A program made the position numbers and the translations under genes. Under the pieces are notes generated by a model. The model had not been told where the DNA came from, did no database searches, and was given only the letters and a program-made list of their open reading frames with translations. DNA of 64,000 nucleotides, taken from contig NZ_JABCQI010000003.1 in the NCBI RefSeq assembly GCF_015244745.1, forward strand, positions 124,001 to 188,000, read 5' to 3'. Source of the DNA: Gluconobacter cadivus (lineage in GTDB: Bacteria; Pseudomonadota; Alphaproteobacteria; Acetobacterales; Acetobacteraceae). Below, one piece after another: positions 53,955 to 62,658 of the stretch (positions are counted from its first letter, which is position 1; each line of letters starts with the position of its first letter).

Positions 53955-55001
53955 ATGCGTTTCCCGTTCCAGAAAGCTTTTCTGTTGTGCGCCATGACGG
54001 CCATGGGGCTGGGATCGGCGAAGGCGCAATATGCCGGACATGTTTCAAGCTATGTGATGGATGCCAAGACAGGCGCTGTCCTCTCGGCGACGGACGCTGA
54101 ACTGCAACGCTATCCTGCGTCTCTGACGAAGCTCATGACGCTCTATCTGACGTTCCGCGCTCTTGAGGCGCATCAGATTACGCTGGACGAGCAGGTTCCG
54201 GTGTCCATCCACGCCTCCATTCAGGCTCCGTCAAAGCTGGGTCTTGTGCCGGGAACGAAGCTGACGGTGGAGCAGGGCATTCTGGGGCTGGTCACGAAAT
54301 CCGCCAATGATGCGGCCTGTGCTCTCGGTGAGTTCCTTGGCGGTGGAGACGAAGTGCGTTTCGCCCAGCTCATGACGCAGCAGGCCCGGGCTCTGGGGAT
54401 GGTCAATACGACCTTCCGCAATGCTTCCGGTCTGCCTGATCCGGACCAGGTGACGACAGCACATGATCTGGCCCTGCTGTCGCAGCATCTGATTGCGGAT
54501 TTCCCGCAATATTATCACTATTTCAACGTTCCCTCCTTTTATTTCCATCGCCGCATGGTTCCGAATCATGATCCGATGCTGAAAATCTATGCGGGCGCTG
54601 ACGGTCTCAAGACGGGCTACACCGATCTGGCCGGCCACAATCTCATTACCTCTGCCCAGCGCGGCAATGTTCGCCTGATCGGTGTGGTCATGGGGTCTTC
54701 CAGTAATGCGCGTCGTTCCATGGAAATGGTGGCGCTGCTCGACAAGGGGTTTGCTGATGAAGGTGTCGCGCCTCAGCCGCTGCTTCATCCGGCTGCACCA
54801 TCCGGTATCCTGATGGCATCTGCCCGTCGTCGTGGTCGTTTCCATCACGGTTTCCTGCTGGCGTCTTCGCGTCCTATGGAAGTTGCCGATGCGCCGACGG
54901 CGCCACGTCGTTATGGCCGGATTTCGCACCATGGGGCAGCTGTACGCATGGTTAGCGTGCGCCATGCCGTCGCTCATAAAAAGCGTTCCCGGCACAGCTG
55001 A
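53955..55001 (+). CDS. D-alanyl-D-alanine carboxypeptidase (S11 family)
   Basis: A 348-residue periplasmic penicillin-binding protein that trims the terminal D-Ala from peptidoglycan pentapeptides. A signal peptide (AFLLCAMTAMGLGSAKA) precedes the SxxK nucleophile Ser56-Leu-Thr-Lys59, the SxN motif Ser116-Ala-Asn118, and KTG at 219-221. It lacks the usual C-terminal beta-domain and amphipathic anchor of PBP5; instead it ends in a basic, Arg/His-rich tail (about 280-348). Such soluble short forms (DacF/DacC-like) exist in alphaproteobacteria. ATG 53955 begins the signal peptide. Confidence 0.9.
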   Translation: MRFPFQKAFLLCAMTAMGLGSAKAQYAGHVSSYVMDAKTGAVLSATDAELQRYPASLTKLMTLYLTFRALEAHQITLDEQVPVSIHASIQAPSKLGLVPGTKLTVEQGILGLVTKSANDAACALGEFLGGGDEVRFAQLMTQQARALGMVNTTFRNASGLPDPDQVTTAHDLALLSQHLIADFPQYYHYFNVPSFYFHRRMVPNHDPMLKIYAGADGLKTGYTDLAGHNLITSAQRGNVRLIGVVMGSSSNARRSMEMVALLDKGFADEGVAPQPLLHPAAPSGILMASARRRGRFHHGFLLASSRPMEVADAPTAPRRYGRISHHGAAVRMVSVRHAVAHKKRSRHS

Positions 55002-55092
55002 TCCTGAAAATCTGACCTGCCGCCTTGCGATCCAGCCCGGACAGACGCATTTTGTCCGGACTTTTTGAAGATTGAAGGATCGGGCAGCAGGT

Positions 55093-55893
55093 ATGGATCA
55101 TGCACGGGGTATCGTTCTCTACGATCAGGACGATTTCAAACATCTGCATCGTGTTGGCCGTCTGACGGCAGAGGCGCTGGACATGATCACGCCCCATGTG
55201 CAGCCCGGCGTGACCACGGAAGAGCTGAACCAGCTGATCCACGATTTTACGCTTGCCCATGGCGCGACCCCCGCTCCGTTGAACTATCGTGGCTATCCAA
55301 AATCCTGCTGTATTTCGATCAACCATGTCGTGTGTCACGGGATTCCCGGCCCGAAGAAGTTGTCCAACGGTGACATCGTGAATATTGACGTCACTTCCAT
55401 TCTGGATGGCTGGTACGGTGATAGCTCGCGCATGTATGTCGTGGGCAAGGCGCCGAAGAAGGCCGAAAAACTGGTCGATGTGACGTATGAGGCCCTGATG
55501 CGCGGGATTGCGCAGGTGCGCCCCGGCAAGACGCTTGGCGATATCGGACATGCCATTCAGGAATATGCGGAAGCCAACCGTTTCTCCATCGTGCGGGATT
55601 TCTGTGGCCATGGCATTGGCCGGGATTTCCATGCCGAACCGAATGTCTTGCACTATGGCCGTCCGGGTGAGGGGGTAAGGCTTGTGGAGGGCATGGTGTT
55701 CACGATCGAGCCCATGCTGAATATCGGCCGCCCGGACGTGAAAATTCTTGATGACGGCTGGACAGCCGTAACCCGTGACCGCACCCTGTCTGCCCAGTTC
55801 GAGCATCAGGTCGGCGTGACGGCCGATGGTTGCGAAATTTTCACCCTGTCCCCCAAAGGCTACACCAAGCCTCCTTATGGAGAGACCGCATGA
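55093..55893 (+). CDS. map: Methionine aminopeptidase, type I
   Basis: A 266-residue metalloprotease that removes the N-terminal Met from new proteins. The pita-bread fold is shown by GYPKSCCISINHVVCHGIPG, DIVNIDVTSILDGWYGDSSRMY (metal-binding aspartates), FCGHGIGRDFHAEPNVLHYG (metal His) and VEGMVFTIEPMLNIG with the last acidic ligands. ATG 55093 is the best start; a TTG at 55072 is in frame. The stop overlaps ggt by ATGA, an unusual partner for map. Confidence 0.94.
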   Translation: MDHARGIVLYDQDDFKHLHRVGRLTAEALDMITPHVQPGVTTEELNQLIHDFTLAHGATPAPLNYRGYPKSCCISINHVVCHGIPGPKKLSNGDIVNIDVTSILDGWYGDSSRMYVVGKAPKKAEKLVDVTYEALMRGIAQVRPGKTLGDIGHAIQEYAEANRFSIVRDFCGHGIGRDFHAEPNVLHYGRPGEGVRLVEGMVFTIEPMLNIGRPDVKILDDGWTAVTRDRTLSAQFEHQVGVTADGCEIFTLSPKGYTKPPYGETA

Positions 55894-57689
55894 GAGCGTT
55901 TTCGCTTCTTCTCGCCACGGCCCTGATCAGCAGCACGACGCTCGCTACCGCAGCCGCCCCGGCGCTGAGTTCAGCGCATGATCCTCTGGCTTTCGGTCCG
56001 GACAATGTCAGTGCCGGTGTGCTGACTTCCGGTCGTCATGGCATGGTGGTGTCGGCGCAGCATCTCGCCTCCGATGCCGGTGCGAAAATCCTTGCGCAGG
56101 GTGGCAATGCGGTCGATGCGGCCGTGGCCGTCGGATATGCTCTGGCTGTGGTCTATCCCGCAGCCGGCAATATTGGCGGCGGCGGGTTCATGACCCTGCG
56201 TCTGAAAACGGGCCAGACGGTCTTTATTGATTTCCGCGAACATGCTCCCGCCGCTGCGACGGCCACGATGTATCAGGACGCTGCGGGCAAGGTCATTCCG
56301 GGTCTGTCCACCGAAGGTTGGAAAGCTGTTGCGGTTCCAGGCACGGTCGCTGGACTGGATTCTATTCTGCAGAAATGGGGACATCTGCCGCGCGCCAAGG
56401 TCATGGCACCGGCGATTGCATTGGCCCGGGACGGCTTCGTGCTGAACCAGGGCGATGCGGACCTTCTGCACACCTCGACGCGCTATTTCCAGCACGATCC
56501 TTATGCCCGCGCGTTCTATCTGCGCCCTGATGGTACGTCGCTTCAGGTGGGCGACCGTCTGGTCCAGAAGGATCTGGCGGACTCGCTGGAATTGATCGCG
56601 AAAGAGGGCCCGAAGGCGTTCTATGACGGTCCGATCGCGAAAGAGATCGTGCGCGCCAGCACCGAAGGCGGCGGGATTCTTCAGCTTTCCGATTTCCAGA
56701 ACTATCATATCCGCCACCTTGACCCGATCCGCTGCACGTATCGGGGCTATACGATCGACACGGCTCCCCCGCCGAGCGGTGGTGGCGTTGCGCTCTGCGA
56801 AATCCTGAACATTCTCTCCGGCTATGACATGCATGCGCTCGGCCTGCATACGGCGCCAGCCGTACAGCGCGAGGTCGAGGCCATGCGTCATGCCTATTCC
56901 GACCGGCGCGATCTGGGCGATCCGGATTTCGTCCATAATCCTGTCGAACACCTGATCGACCCCGCTTACGCCTATCAGATCCGCCAGGGCATTCCGACCG
57001 ATCGCGCGCTGTCGTCCAGCACGCTAAGGGCAGGAGAGCCGCTGCCTGCTCCTGTGACGCAGGCGGCTCCCGACACCCAGGAGAAGCACGAGACGACACA
57101 GTTTTCAGTGCTCGATCATGAGGGAACGGCTGTTTCGGCAACCTATACGCTCAATGGCTGGTTCGGCGCGGGCGTGATGGGTGGTCATACTGGCATCTGG
57201 ATGAACGACGAGATGGATGATTTCTCGTCCAAGCCGGGTGCGCCCAACATGTTCGGCATTGTCGGTTCGGAAGCCAATGCGATTGCGCCGGGCAAGACGC
57301 CGCTGTCTTCGATGTCGCCGTCCATCGTCTCGCGTGATGGCAAGGTCGTTATGGTGATCGGTAGCCCCGGCGGTTCGCGCATTCCGACGATTACGCTCTC
57401 CGCCATTCTCGGGGTGATCGATTACGGGCTGGATATCCGTCAGGCCATCGACCTGCCGCGAATCCATGAACAGTGGGAGCCTTCGGCTGTTGAGCTTGAG
57501 CAGGGCGCGTTGTCTGACGACGCCATGCAGACTCTCAAGGCCGAGGGCTATGCCCTGTCGCCGCATCGTCCGTGGGGTGTGGCTGAAGGCATTCTTGCTG
57601 ATCGCCCGAGCCTGAAGGCCCCGAAGACCGGTCTGATCTATGGTGCGGCCGACCCGCGGCACATGGGCGGTGCGGCTGTCGGCGAATAA
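55890..57689 (+). CDS. ggt: Gamma-glutamyltranspeptidase
   Basis: A 599-residue periplasmic Ntn-hydrolase that cleaves gamma-glutamyl bonds (glutathione, gamma-glutamyl peptides). A signal peptide (MRAFSLLLATALISSTTLAT) precedes the large subunit with GGNAVDAAVAVGYALAVVYP, GNIGGGGFMTLR and DFREHAPAAA. The precursor is cut before Thr402 in HETTQFSV, which becomes the nucleophile; NGWFGAG and SSMSPSIVSRDG follow in the small subunit. GGAGAG sits six bases before the ATG. It overlaps map by four bases, so the two are co-translated. Confidence 0.93.
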   Translation: MRAFSLLLATALISSTTLATAAAPALSSAHDPLAFGPDNVSAGVLTSGRHGMVVSAQHLASDAGAKILAQGGNAVDAAVAVGYALAVVYPAAGNIGGGGFMTLRLKTGQTVFIDFREHAPAAATATMYQDAAGKVIPGLSTEGWKAVAVPGTVAGLDSILQKWGHLPRAKVMAPAIALARDGFVLNQGDADLLHTSTRYFQHDPYARAFYLRPDGTSLQVGDRLVQKDLADSLELIAKEGPKAFYDGPIAKEIVRASTEGGGILQLSDFQNYHIRHLDPIRCTYRGYTIDTAPPPSGGGVALCEILNILSGYDMHALGLHTAPAVQREVEAMRHAYSDRRDLGDPDFVHNPVEHLIDPAYAYQIRQGIPTDRALSSSTLRAGEPLPAPVTQAAPDTQEKHETTQFSVLDHEGTAVSATYTLNGWFGAGVMGGHTGIWMNDEMDDFSSKPGAPNMFGIVGSEANAIAPGKTPLSSMSPSIVSRDGKVVMVIGSPGGSRIPTITLSAILGVIDYGLDIRQAIDLPRIHEQWEPSAVELEQGALSDDAMQTLKAEGYALSPHRPWGVAEGILADRPSLKAPKTGLIYGAADPRHMGGAAVGE

Positions 57690-57760
57690 GACACGGGAAT
57701 GAGGGCGCACTCTGATGATTGGGGGTTGTCAGACACCCCCGTCTCCGTGTTAGGAGAGCG

Positions 57761-57860
57761 CCGGGAGGTCGGCTTTGGACGGATACCTTGCCAACCCGGT
57801 CAGGTCCGGAAGGAAGCAGCCGCAGTGAGTTTTATCCGGGTTGAATGTCCGGCCTCCTAC
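57761..57860 (+). ncRNA. ffs: Signal recognition particle RNA, small bacterial type (4.5S)
   Basis: The hallmark apical loop GGTCAGGTCCGGAAGGAAGC lies at 57798-57817, with the GGAA tetraloop and internal loops that bind Ffh. The 5' arm GGGAGGTCGG (57763-57772) pairs with CCGGCCTCC near 57850-57858, closing the hairpin. Ends are estimated to a few bases. It partners Ffh in membrane-protein targeting. It lies between ggt and dnaX, as commonly seen in alphaproteobacteria. Confidence 0.92.
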
Positions 57861-57949
57861 CTCACACAGTTACCGGACGCTCTTTTTCATGCAGCGTCCC
57901 GACCGTTTTCTAACGGTCCCATCCTCCGTGCTGAGGGTTCGACATTTCC

Positions 57950-59905
57950 ATGACTGACGAAAACGACGATCTCCCCCTGCCGCCCGACACTGGTGGCGGT
58001 TTTTTCGGAGACGCACCAGCACAGGACATTCCTGCGCCCCCGGTCGCCGAGGCTGCGCCTTATCGCGTTCTGGCCCGCAAATACCGGCCGCAGACTTTTG
58101 ATGATCTGATCGGGCAGGACTCGCTCGTCCGCATCCTGCGCCGGGCGTTCGAGCTCAAGCGTGTGGCCCATGCCTTCATGCTGACGGGTGTGCGCGGTGT
58201 GGGCAAGACGACGACTGCCCGCATCATTGCCCGCGCTCTGAACTGCATTGGCCCGGACGGCAACGGTGGCCCGACCGCCGATCCCTGCGGTGTCTGTGCC
58301 AACTGCACCGCCATTCTGGCGGATCGTCACCCCGACGTGCTGGAAATGGATGCCGCCTCCCGCACGGGCGTGGACGATGTGCGTGAAATCATTGAAGCAA
58401 CGCGGTTTCGCCCGATGCAGGCGCGGATGAAGGTCTTCATCATCGATGAAGTCCACATGCTGTCTCGCAATGCCTTCAATGCGTTGCTCAAGACGCTTGA
58501 AGAGCCGCCGCCGCAAGTCACGTTCATTTTCGCCACGACCGAACTGCGCAAGGTTCCGGTCACCGTTCTGTCCCGCTGCCAGCGTTTCGATCTGCGCCGT
58601 GTTCCGCAATCTCTGCTGGCCGGACATTTCCACAATATCGCGCTGAAGGAAGGGGCGACCCTTTCGGAAGACGCGCTGGCCCTGATCGCCCGTGCGGCGG
58701 ATGGCTCCGTGCGTGACGGGCTCTCGCTGCTCGATCAGGCCATCGCGCAGGGGGCCAGTGATGCGGATGCCGTGGCCGACATGCTGGGCTTGGCGGATCG
58801 TGGTCTGGTGTTCGATCTGTTGGACGCGCTCATGGCGGGCAAGCCTGCCGATGCGCTGGACCTGACCGATCAGGCTTATGCCCGCGGTGCAGATCTGGGG
58901 GTGCTGCTGGCGGATCTGCTGGATCTGCTGCATCTGATTTCGCGTCTCAAGGCCATTCCGTCCCTGCGGGAGGGTCGGGATCTGCCGGAAGCCGAGCGCA
59001 CACGCGGCGGGGCGCTGGCTGACCGTCTGTCCAATGCCGTGCTGGGCCGCGCATGGCAGATCCTGCTGAAAGGCGTGCAGGAAGTCGAGACGGCTCCGGA
59101 TCGCCGTCAGGCGGCGGAGATGGTCCTGATCCGTCTGTGTTATGCCAGTCTGCTGCCCACGCCGGACCGGCTGATCCGCCAGTTGACCGAAGGCGGGCAG
59201 GACCTGTCTCTGCCAGCTATGCCTCTCACGCCGACAGGTGGGACGTCTTCAGCCACGCCGTCAGCTGCAGTCAGCGGTATCGCCTCGACCAATGTTAGCG
59301 AAAGCTCAGGCGGTCCTGCGCCTCGGGCGCATGTGCGGCTGGTTGCGAATGGTGGAACGATTCTCGAGCCCGGTGTTGGTTATGCCGAAGCTGCTCCGGA
59401 GCCTGAACCCGAACCTGAACTTCCGCCGCCGCCCCGGACATGGCGCGAGATGGTGGCGATGGTGGCGCGGGAGCGCGAGCCCGTTCTTCACGGACTGCTC
59501 CGCAACGCTGTCCATCTTGTGCGTTTCTCGCCCCCCGACGTCCAGATTCGCGCCGAAGAGCCGCAGGCCCGTATCGAGCGTCAGCTTCAGAAACTGCTCG
59601 ACCGTGTCTACCCCGGTCAATGGCGTGTCAGTGCCTCGACCGCTTCGGGTGAGCCGACACTCGACGAGCAGGGCGCAGAGGTTGTGGCCATCAATCAGGC
59701 CTCGGTGGAGGAACATCCGCTGGTGCAGGCCATCCTGAAAGCTTTTCCCGGTGCGAAAATCGGGGAAGTTCAAGACCACTCCCTTGATGAATACGGCCTG
59801 CCGCCGGAAATCACGGTGCCGCTGACCGATGATGCTCCACCCGATCTGGAATTCGCGCCGTTGGATGCCGATTTCCTTGATGAAGACGATCTGAACCTGA
59901 ACTGA
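57950..59905 (+). CDS. dnaX: DNA polymerase III subunits gamma and tau
   Basis: A 651-residue clamp-loader ATPase. Walker A is GVRGVGKTTTARI, the zinc-binding cysteines lie in ALNCIGPDGNGGPTADPCGVCANC, Walker B reads IIDEVHMLSRNAFNALLK, and the sensor 1/arginine region is TTELRKVPVTVLSRCQRF. The C-terminal tau part (from about 430) is Pro/Glu-rich, then a domain for polymerase alpha and DnaB. I saw no convincing programmed-frameshift signal, so a shorter gamma form is uncertain. It is followed by ybaB and recR in the conserved dnaX-ybaB-recR order. Confidence 0.95.
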   Translation: MTDENDDLPLPPDTGGGFFGDAPAQDIPAPPVAEAAPYRVLARKYRPQTFDDLIGQDSLVRILRRAFELKRVAHAFMLTGVRGVGKTTTARIIARALNCIGPDGNGGPTADPCGVCANCTAILADRHPDVLEMDAASRTGVDDVREIIEATRFRPMQARMKVFIIDEVHMLSRNAFNALLKTLEEPPPQVTFIFATTELRKVPVTVLSRCQRFDLRRVPQSLLAGHFHNIALKEGATLSEDALALIARAADGSVRDGLSLLDQAIAQGASDADAVADMLGLADRGLVFDLLDALMAGKPADALDLTDQAYARGADLGVLLADLLDLLHLISRLKAIPSLREGRDLPEAERTRGGALADRLSNAVLGRAWQILLKGVQEVETAPDRRQAAEMVLIRLCYASLLPTPDRLIRQLTEGGQDLSLPAMPLTPTGGTSSATPSAAVSGIASTNVSESSGGPAPRAHVRLVANGGTILEPGVGYAEAAPEPEPEPELPPPPRTWREMVAMVAREREPVLHGLLRNAVHLVRFSPPDVQIRAEEPQARIERQLQKLLDRVYPGQWRVSASTASGEPTLDEQGAEVVAINQASVEEHPLVQAILKAFPGAKIGEVQDHSLDEYGLPPEITVPLTDDAPPDLEFAPLDADFLDEDDLNLN

Positions 59906-59916
59906 AGGACATACCC

Positions 59917-60240
59917 ATGAAAAACCTTGCCGGACTGATGAAGCAGGCCAGCCAGATGCAGGCCAAGATGGAAGCCGCGCAGAGCAATCTGGCGTCTCTC
60001 GTGGTCGATGGGTCTGCCGGCGCCGGGCTGGTGACGGTCAAGCTGACAGGGAAGGGCGAAATGCGCGACCTGAAAATTGATCCGCAACTGGCCGATCCGA
60101 CGGATATTGAAACGCTTCAGGACCTGATCGTGGCGGCCTATACGGACGCGAAAGCCAAGGCCGAGGCTGCAAGCTCCGAAGCCATGCGCGACGTGACGGG
60201 TGGTCTTGATCTTCCGGCAGGCCTGAAACTGCCGTTCTGA
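59917..60240 (+). CDS. YbaB/EbfC nucleoid-associated protein
   Basis: A 107-residue DNA-binding protein that dimerises as a tweezer and coats the nucleoid. MKNLAGLMKQASQMQAKM opens the coiled coil, followed by GSAGAGLVTVKLTGKGEMRDLKIDP and the C-terminal LPAGLKLPF. GAAGGA before the start and 11-base spacing to dnaX indicate one operon with dnaX and recR. Confidence 0.95.
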   Translation: MKNLAGLMKQASQMQAKMEAAQSNLASLVVDGSAGAGLVTVKLTGKGEMRDLKIDPQLADPTDIETLQDLIVAAYTDAKAKAEAASSEAMRDVTGGLDLPAGLKLPF

Positions 60241-60265
60241 TCCGGCTGGCGGGGATTTTACGCCC

Positions 60266-60862
60266 ATGTTGGGCCACGGCGATATAGACCAACTGATTAC
60301 GATGCTCGCGCGTCTGCCGGGGCTGGGGCCACGCTCGGCCCGTCGGGCCGCGCTGGCGCTTCTGCGCCAGCCGGAAAGCCGGATGCTACCGCTCGCCCAT
60401 CTGATGGAGCGCGCGGCCACGAGCGTGAAGACCTGCACGCAATGCGGTAATCTGGATACAGTCGACCCGTGCCATATCTGCACGGACACGGCGCGGGATC
60501 AGGGGCTGATCTGCGTGGTTGAAACGGTGGGCGATCTCTGGGCGCTGGAACGTGCGGGCGTGCATCGCGGGGTCTATCAGGTTCTGGGCGGAACCCTGTC
60601 TGCGCTAGCGGGGCTGGGGCCGGACGATCTGAACGTTCGCCCGCTGTTCGAGCGGATCGAGGAAGGCGGGGTGAGGGAAGTCATTCTCGCCCTGAGCGCC
60701 ACCGTTGAGGGGGCGACCACCGCGCACTGGCTTCAGGAGCGTCTGCTCCCAACGGGCGTGAGCGTCACGCGTGTGGGCCATGGTGTGCCTATGGGGGGCG
60801 CGCTGGACGTGCTGGATGACGGGACGCTCGCCGCCGCGCTGACGGCCCGGCGGTCTCTCTGA
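60266..60862 (+). CDS. recR: Recombination mediator RecR
   Basis: A 198-residue protein that with RecF/RecO loads RecA onto SSB-coated gaps. The helix-hairpin-helix ARLPGLGPRSARRAALALL, the four-cysteine zinc finger CTQCGNLDTVDPCHIC, and the Toprim domain with ICVVETVGDLWALERAG and the GHGVPMGGALDVLDDGTL end are all present. It lies 25 bases after ybaB and two before the SDR gene. Confidence 0.95.
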   Translation: MLGHGDIDQLITMLARLPGLGPRSARRAALALLRQPESRMLPLAHLMERAATSVKTCTQCGNLDTVDPCHICTDTARDQGLICVVETVGDLWALERAGVHRGVYQVLGGTLSALAGLGPDDLNVRPLFERIEEGGVREVILALSATVEGATTAHWLQERLLPTGVSVTRVGHGVPMGGALDVLDDGTLAAALTARRSL

Positions 60863-60864
60863 GA

Positions 60865-61620
60865 ATGGCGTCGTTTCAGATTTCTCCGCGTGTCCCCCGT
60901 GTGGCTCTTGTGACGGGCGGCGCCCGGCGTATCGGGGCTTCACTGGTGGAAATGCTGGCCGGGCAGGGATTTGCGGTCGCTATCCATTGTCGCGACAGTA
61001 CCCATCAAGCTGAAGAGCTTCTGAAGCGGATTGGCGGCAAAGGCTGCGTTTTAAAGGCCGATCTGCACTGCGAAGATGAGGTTGAGGCCTTGCTGCCGCG
61101 TGTGCAGGCCGCTCTGGGCCCGGTTGGCATCCTCATTAACAACGCGTCCGCTTTCATTCGTGACGAGATGGGCAGCGTTACCCGCGAAAGCTGGGATCTG
61201 CATCTCGAAACCAATCTTCGCGCGCCCTTTGTCCTCTCGCAGGCTATGGCAAAGGCGCTTCCTGATGGGGCCGAGGGCCTGATTCTGAATATGCTGGATC
61301 AGCGTGTGTGGAACCTGACGCCGCATTTCGTCAGCTATACCCTGTCCCGCACAGGGCTTTGGACTCTGACGCAGACCATGGCGCTGGCACTTGCCCCCCG
61401 GGTCCGGGTGAACGCCATCGGTCCCGGTCCGGTCCTTCCTGCGGTGCGGCAGACGCAGGAGCATTTTGACAGCATGTGCGCCCGCACACCGCTGCAGCAT
61501 GGCTCTTCCCCCGAAGAGATCGCTCAGGCCGCACTGGCGCTGTTTGCGCTTCCTTCGGTGACGGGGCAGATGCTGGCGCTGGATGGTGGACAGCATCTGA
61601 ACTGGTCTCCGGCCTCCTGA
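60865..61620 (+). CDS. Short-chain dehydrogenase/reductase, pteridine reductase-like, with YxxxR instead of YxxxK
   Basis: A 251-residue SDR. The cofactor motif is TGGARRIG at residues 17-24, typical of FolM/pteridine reductase-like SDRs that prefer NADPH; NNAS is at 92-95, and the end is TGQMLALDGGQHL. The catalytic Tyr158 is kept, but the Lys four residues on is Arg162 (SYTLSR, codon CGC), where close alphaproteobacterial relatives I know have YTLSK. A dihydropterin-reductase role is an inference. It starts two bases after recR and is convergent with the UbiC-like gene. Confidence 0.8.
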   Translation: MASFQISPRVPRVALVTGGARRIGASLVEMLAGQGFAVAIHCRDSTHQAEELLKRIGGKGCVLKADLHCEDEVEALLPRVQAALGPVGILINNASAFIRDEMGSVTRESWDLHLETNLRAPFVLSQAMAKALPDGAEGLILNMLDQRVWNLTPHFVSYTLSRTGLWTLTQTMALALAPRVRVNAIGPGPVLPAVRQTQEHFDSMCARTPLQHGSSPEEIAQAALALFALPSVTGQMLALDGGQHLNWSPAS

Positions 61621-61623
61621 CGT

Positions 61624-62235
61624 TCAGGGACGGAGGGCTGCGGGGAGATAGTCTTCCACTACGAGGGAAATTGGCGCGCCATCCGTGCCCCGGCGCAGAA
61701 GCGCCCTGTTCTCCAGAACGATTCCGGAGACTTCCCCCGGAAAACGTGTTTCCAGTCTTTCCCGCCTGAAAGCGGTCTGCTGCACGACGCGTCCAAACGG
61801 TGTGTCGGTCTGTTCAAGCAGTGTGTTCATGGCCGGGGAAAGCCGCTCCGGCACATACCAGTTCCAGGCATCCGACAGCACGGTCTCTCCACACAGCAGC
61901 CGGACATGCCGCGTGTTGACCTGATGGGTTTCCGTAACCTGTAGCAATGTCAGGATGTCTTCCGTCACGGGCCGGTCCACGCTCAGGCGCAGGACACGGA
62001 TTGGAGACGGGCAGCGGGACTGGAGAACCGCCGTTGCGCTGGGATGGCTGTCGAGCCGGGCCCTGAATGCGCGAACGGGTGCGCTGTCCGGGGCGAAAAT
62101 GCCTTCCGGATCAGAGCAGCCGTTCATCAGTGCCGCCAGAAGAGCAGCACAGAGGAGCTTTGCAACAACTTTAGTTGTCGTCGCGGTCGTCCTTGTCGTT
62201 CGGAACTTCGATGTCGTTGCTGAGATCGTCGTCAT
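61624..62235 (-). CDS. Putative exported UbiC (chorismate lyase)-like protein
   Basis: The product has a basic N-region, a hydrophobic stretch (AKLLCAALLAALMNGC) that could be a lipoprotein signal, and a body with VRLLCGETVLSDAWNWYVPERL, TLLEQTDTPFGRVV and APISLVVEDYLP, which recalls chorismate lyase-fold proteins of alphaproteobacteria. A periplasmic or lipoprotein UbiC relative would be odd, since ubiquinone precursors are made in the cytoplasm, so the enzymatic role is open. The ATG at 62235 gives 203 residues but overlaps the FYDLN gene by 65 bases; a start at ATG 62127 would avoid this but lose the signal. Confidence 0.6.
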   Translation of the reverse strand: MTTISATTSKFRTTRTTATTTKVVAKLLCAALLAALMNGCSDPEGIFAPDSAPVRAFRARLDSHPSATAVLQSRCPSPIRVLRLSVDRPVTEDILTLLQVTETHQVNTRHVRLLCGETVLSDAWNWYVPERLSPAMNTLLEQTDTPFGRVVQQTAFRRERLETRFPGEVSGIVLENRALLRRGTDGAPISLVVEDYLPAALRP

Positions 62236-62497
62236 CGTCCAGATCGTCGTCCGGGGCGATCACATCGTCATCGTCCTCGTCATCGGCGACTTCCAGATCC
62301 ACGTCGTCCTCATGCTCGTTGGCCTGAGGCTTCGGATCTTTTTCTTCCGGCAGCGGAACTTCGCTGCGCTTGAGACGGGAATCGTCCGGCTGGGTCGTGC
62401 CGCATTTCGGGCACACCGCCGGGACGCGGTTCAGGTCATAGAAGCGGGCGTTGCATTCAACGCATGTCCGTTTCAGACCGAGTTCGGGTTTTGCCAT
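62171..62497 (-). CDS. TIGR02300 / FYDLN-acid domain protein
   Basis: A 108-residue protein with an N-terminal zinc ribbon, Cys12, Cys15, Cys29 and Cys32, around NARFYDLNRVPAVCPKCG, the FYDLN signature, then a long Asp/Glu-rich tail from about 60. The family is confined mostly to alphaproteobacteria and has no known function; the acidic tail suggests binding of a basic partner or nucleic-acid mimicry. It lies divergent from aroA. Confidence 0.9.
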   Translation of the reverse strand: MAKPELGLKRTCVECNARFYDLNRVPAVCPKCGTTQPDDSRLKRSEVPLPEEKDPKPQANEHEDDVDLEVADDEDDDDVIAPDDDLDDDDDLSNDIEVPNDKDDRDDN

Positions 62498-62658
62498 TGT
62501 GCGGGAACCTGCTGATGCCTCGAATAAGGAACGCGGCCATGCCAGCTTGTGCGCGTCCTGTCAAATCCCATCGCATGATTCCTGCCAGTTTTTCGGCGCA
62601 TGACTGCACCTTCAAGATACGATTGACAGGTATGGGGCACCCCAGCAAAACATCTTCT

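Noticed and set aside
57721-57740. GGGGG...CCCCC hairpin after ggt as a terminator
   Set aside because: The stem is short and has no T-run; it may only be part of the leader of the SRP RNA region.
57950-59905. Programmed frameshift in dnaX making a short gamma form
   Set aside because: No A-rich slippery heptamer followed by a stable hairpin was seen at the gamma/tau junction.
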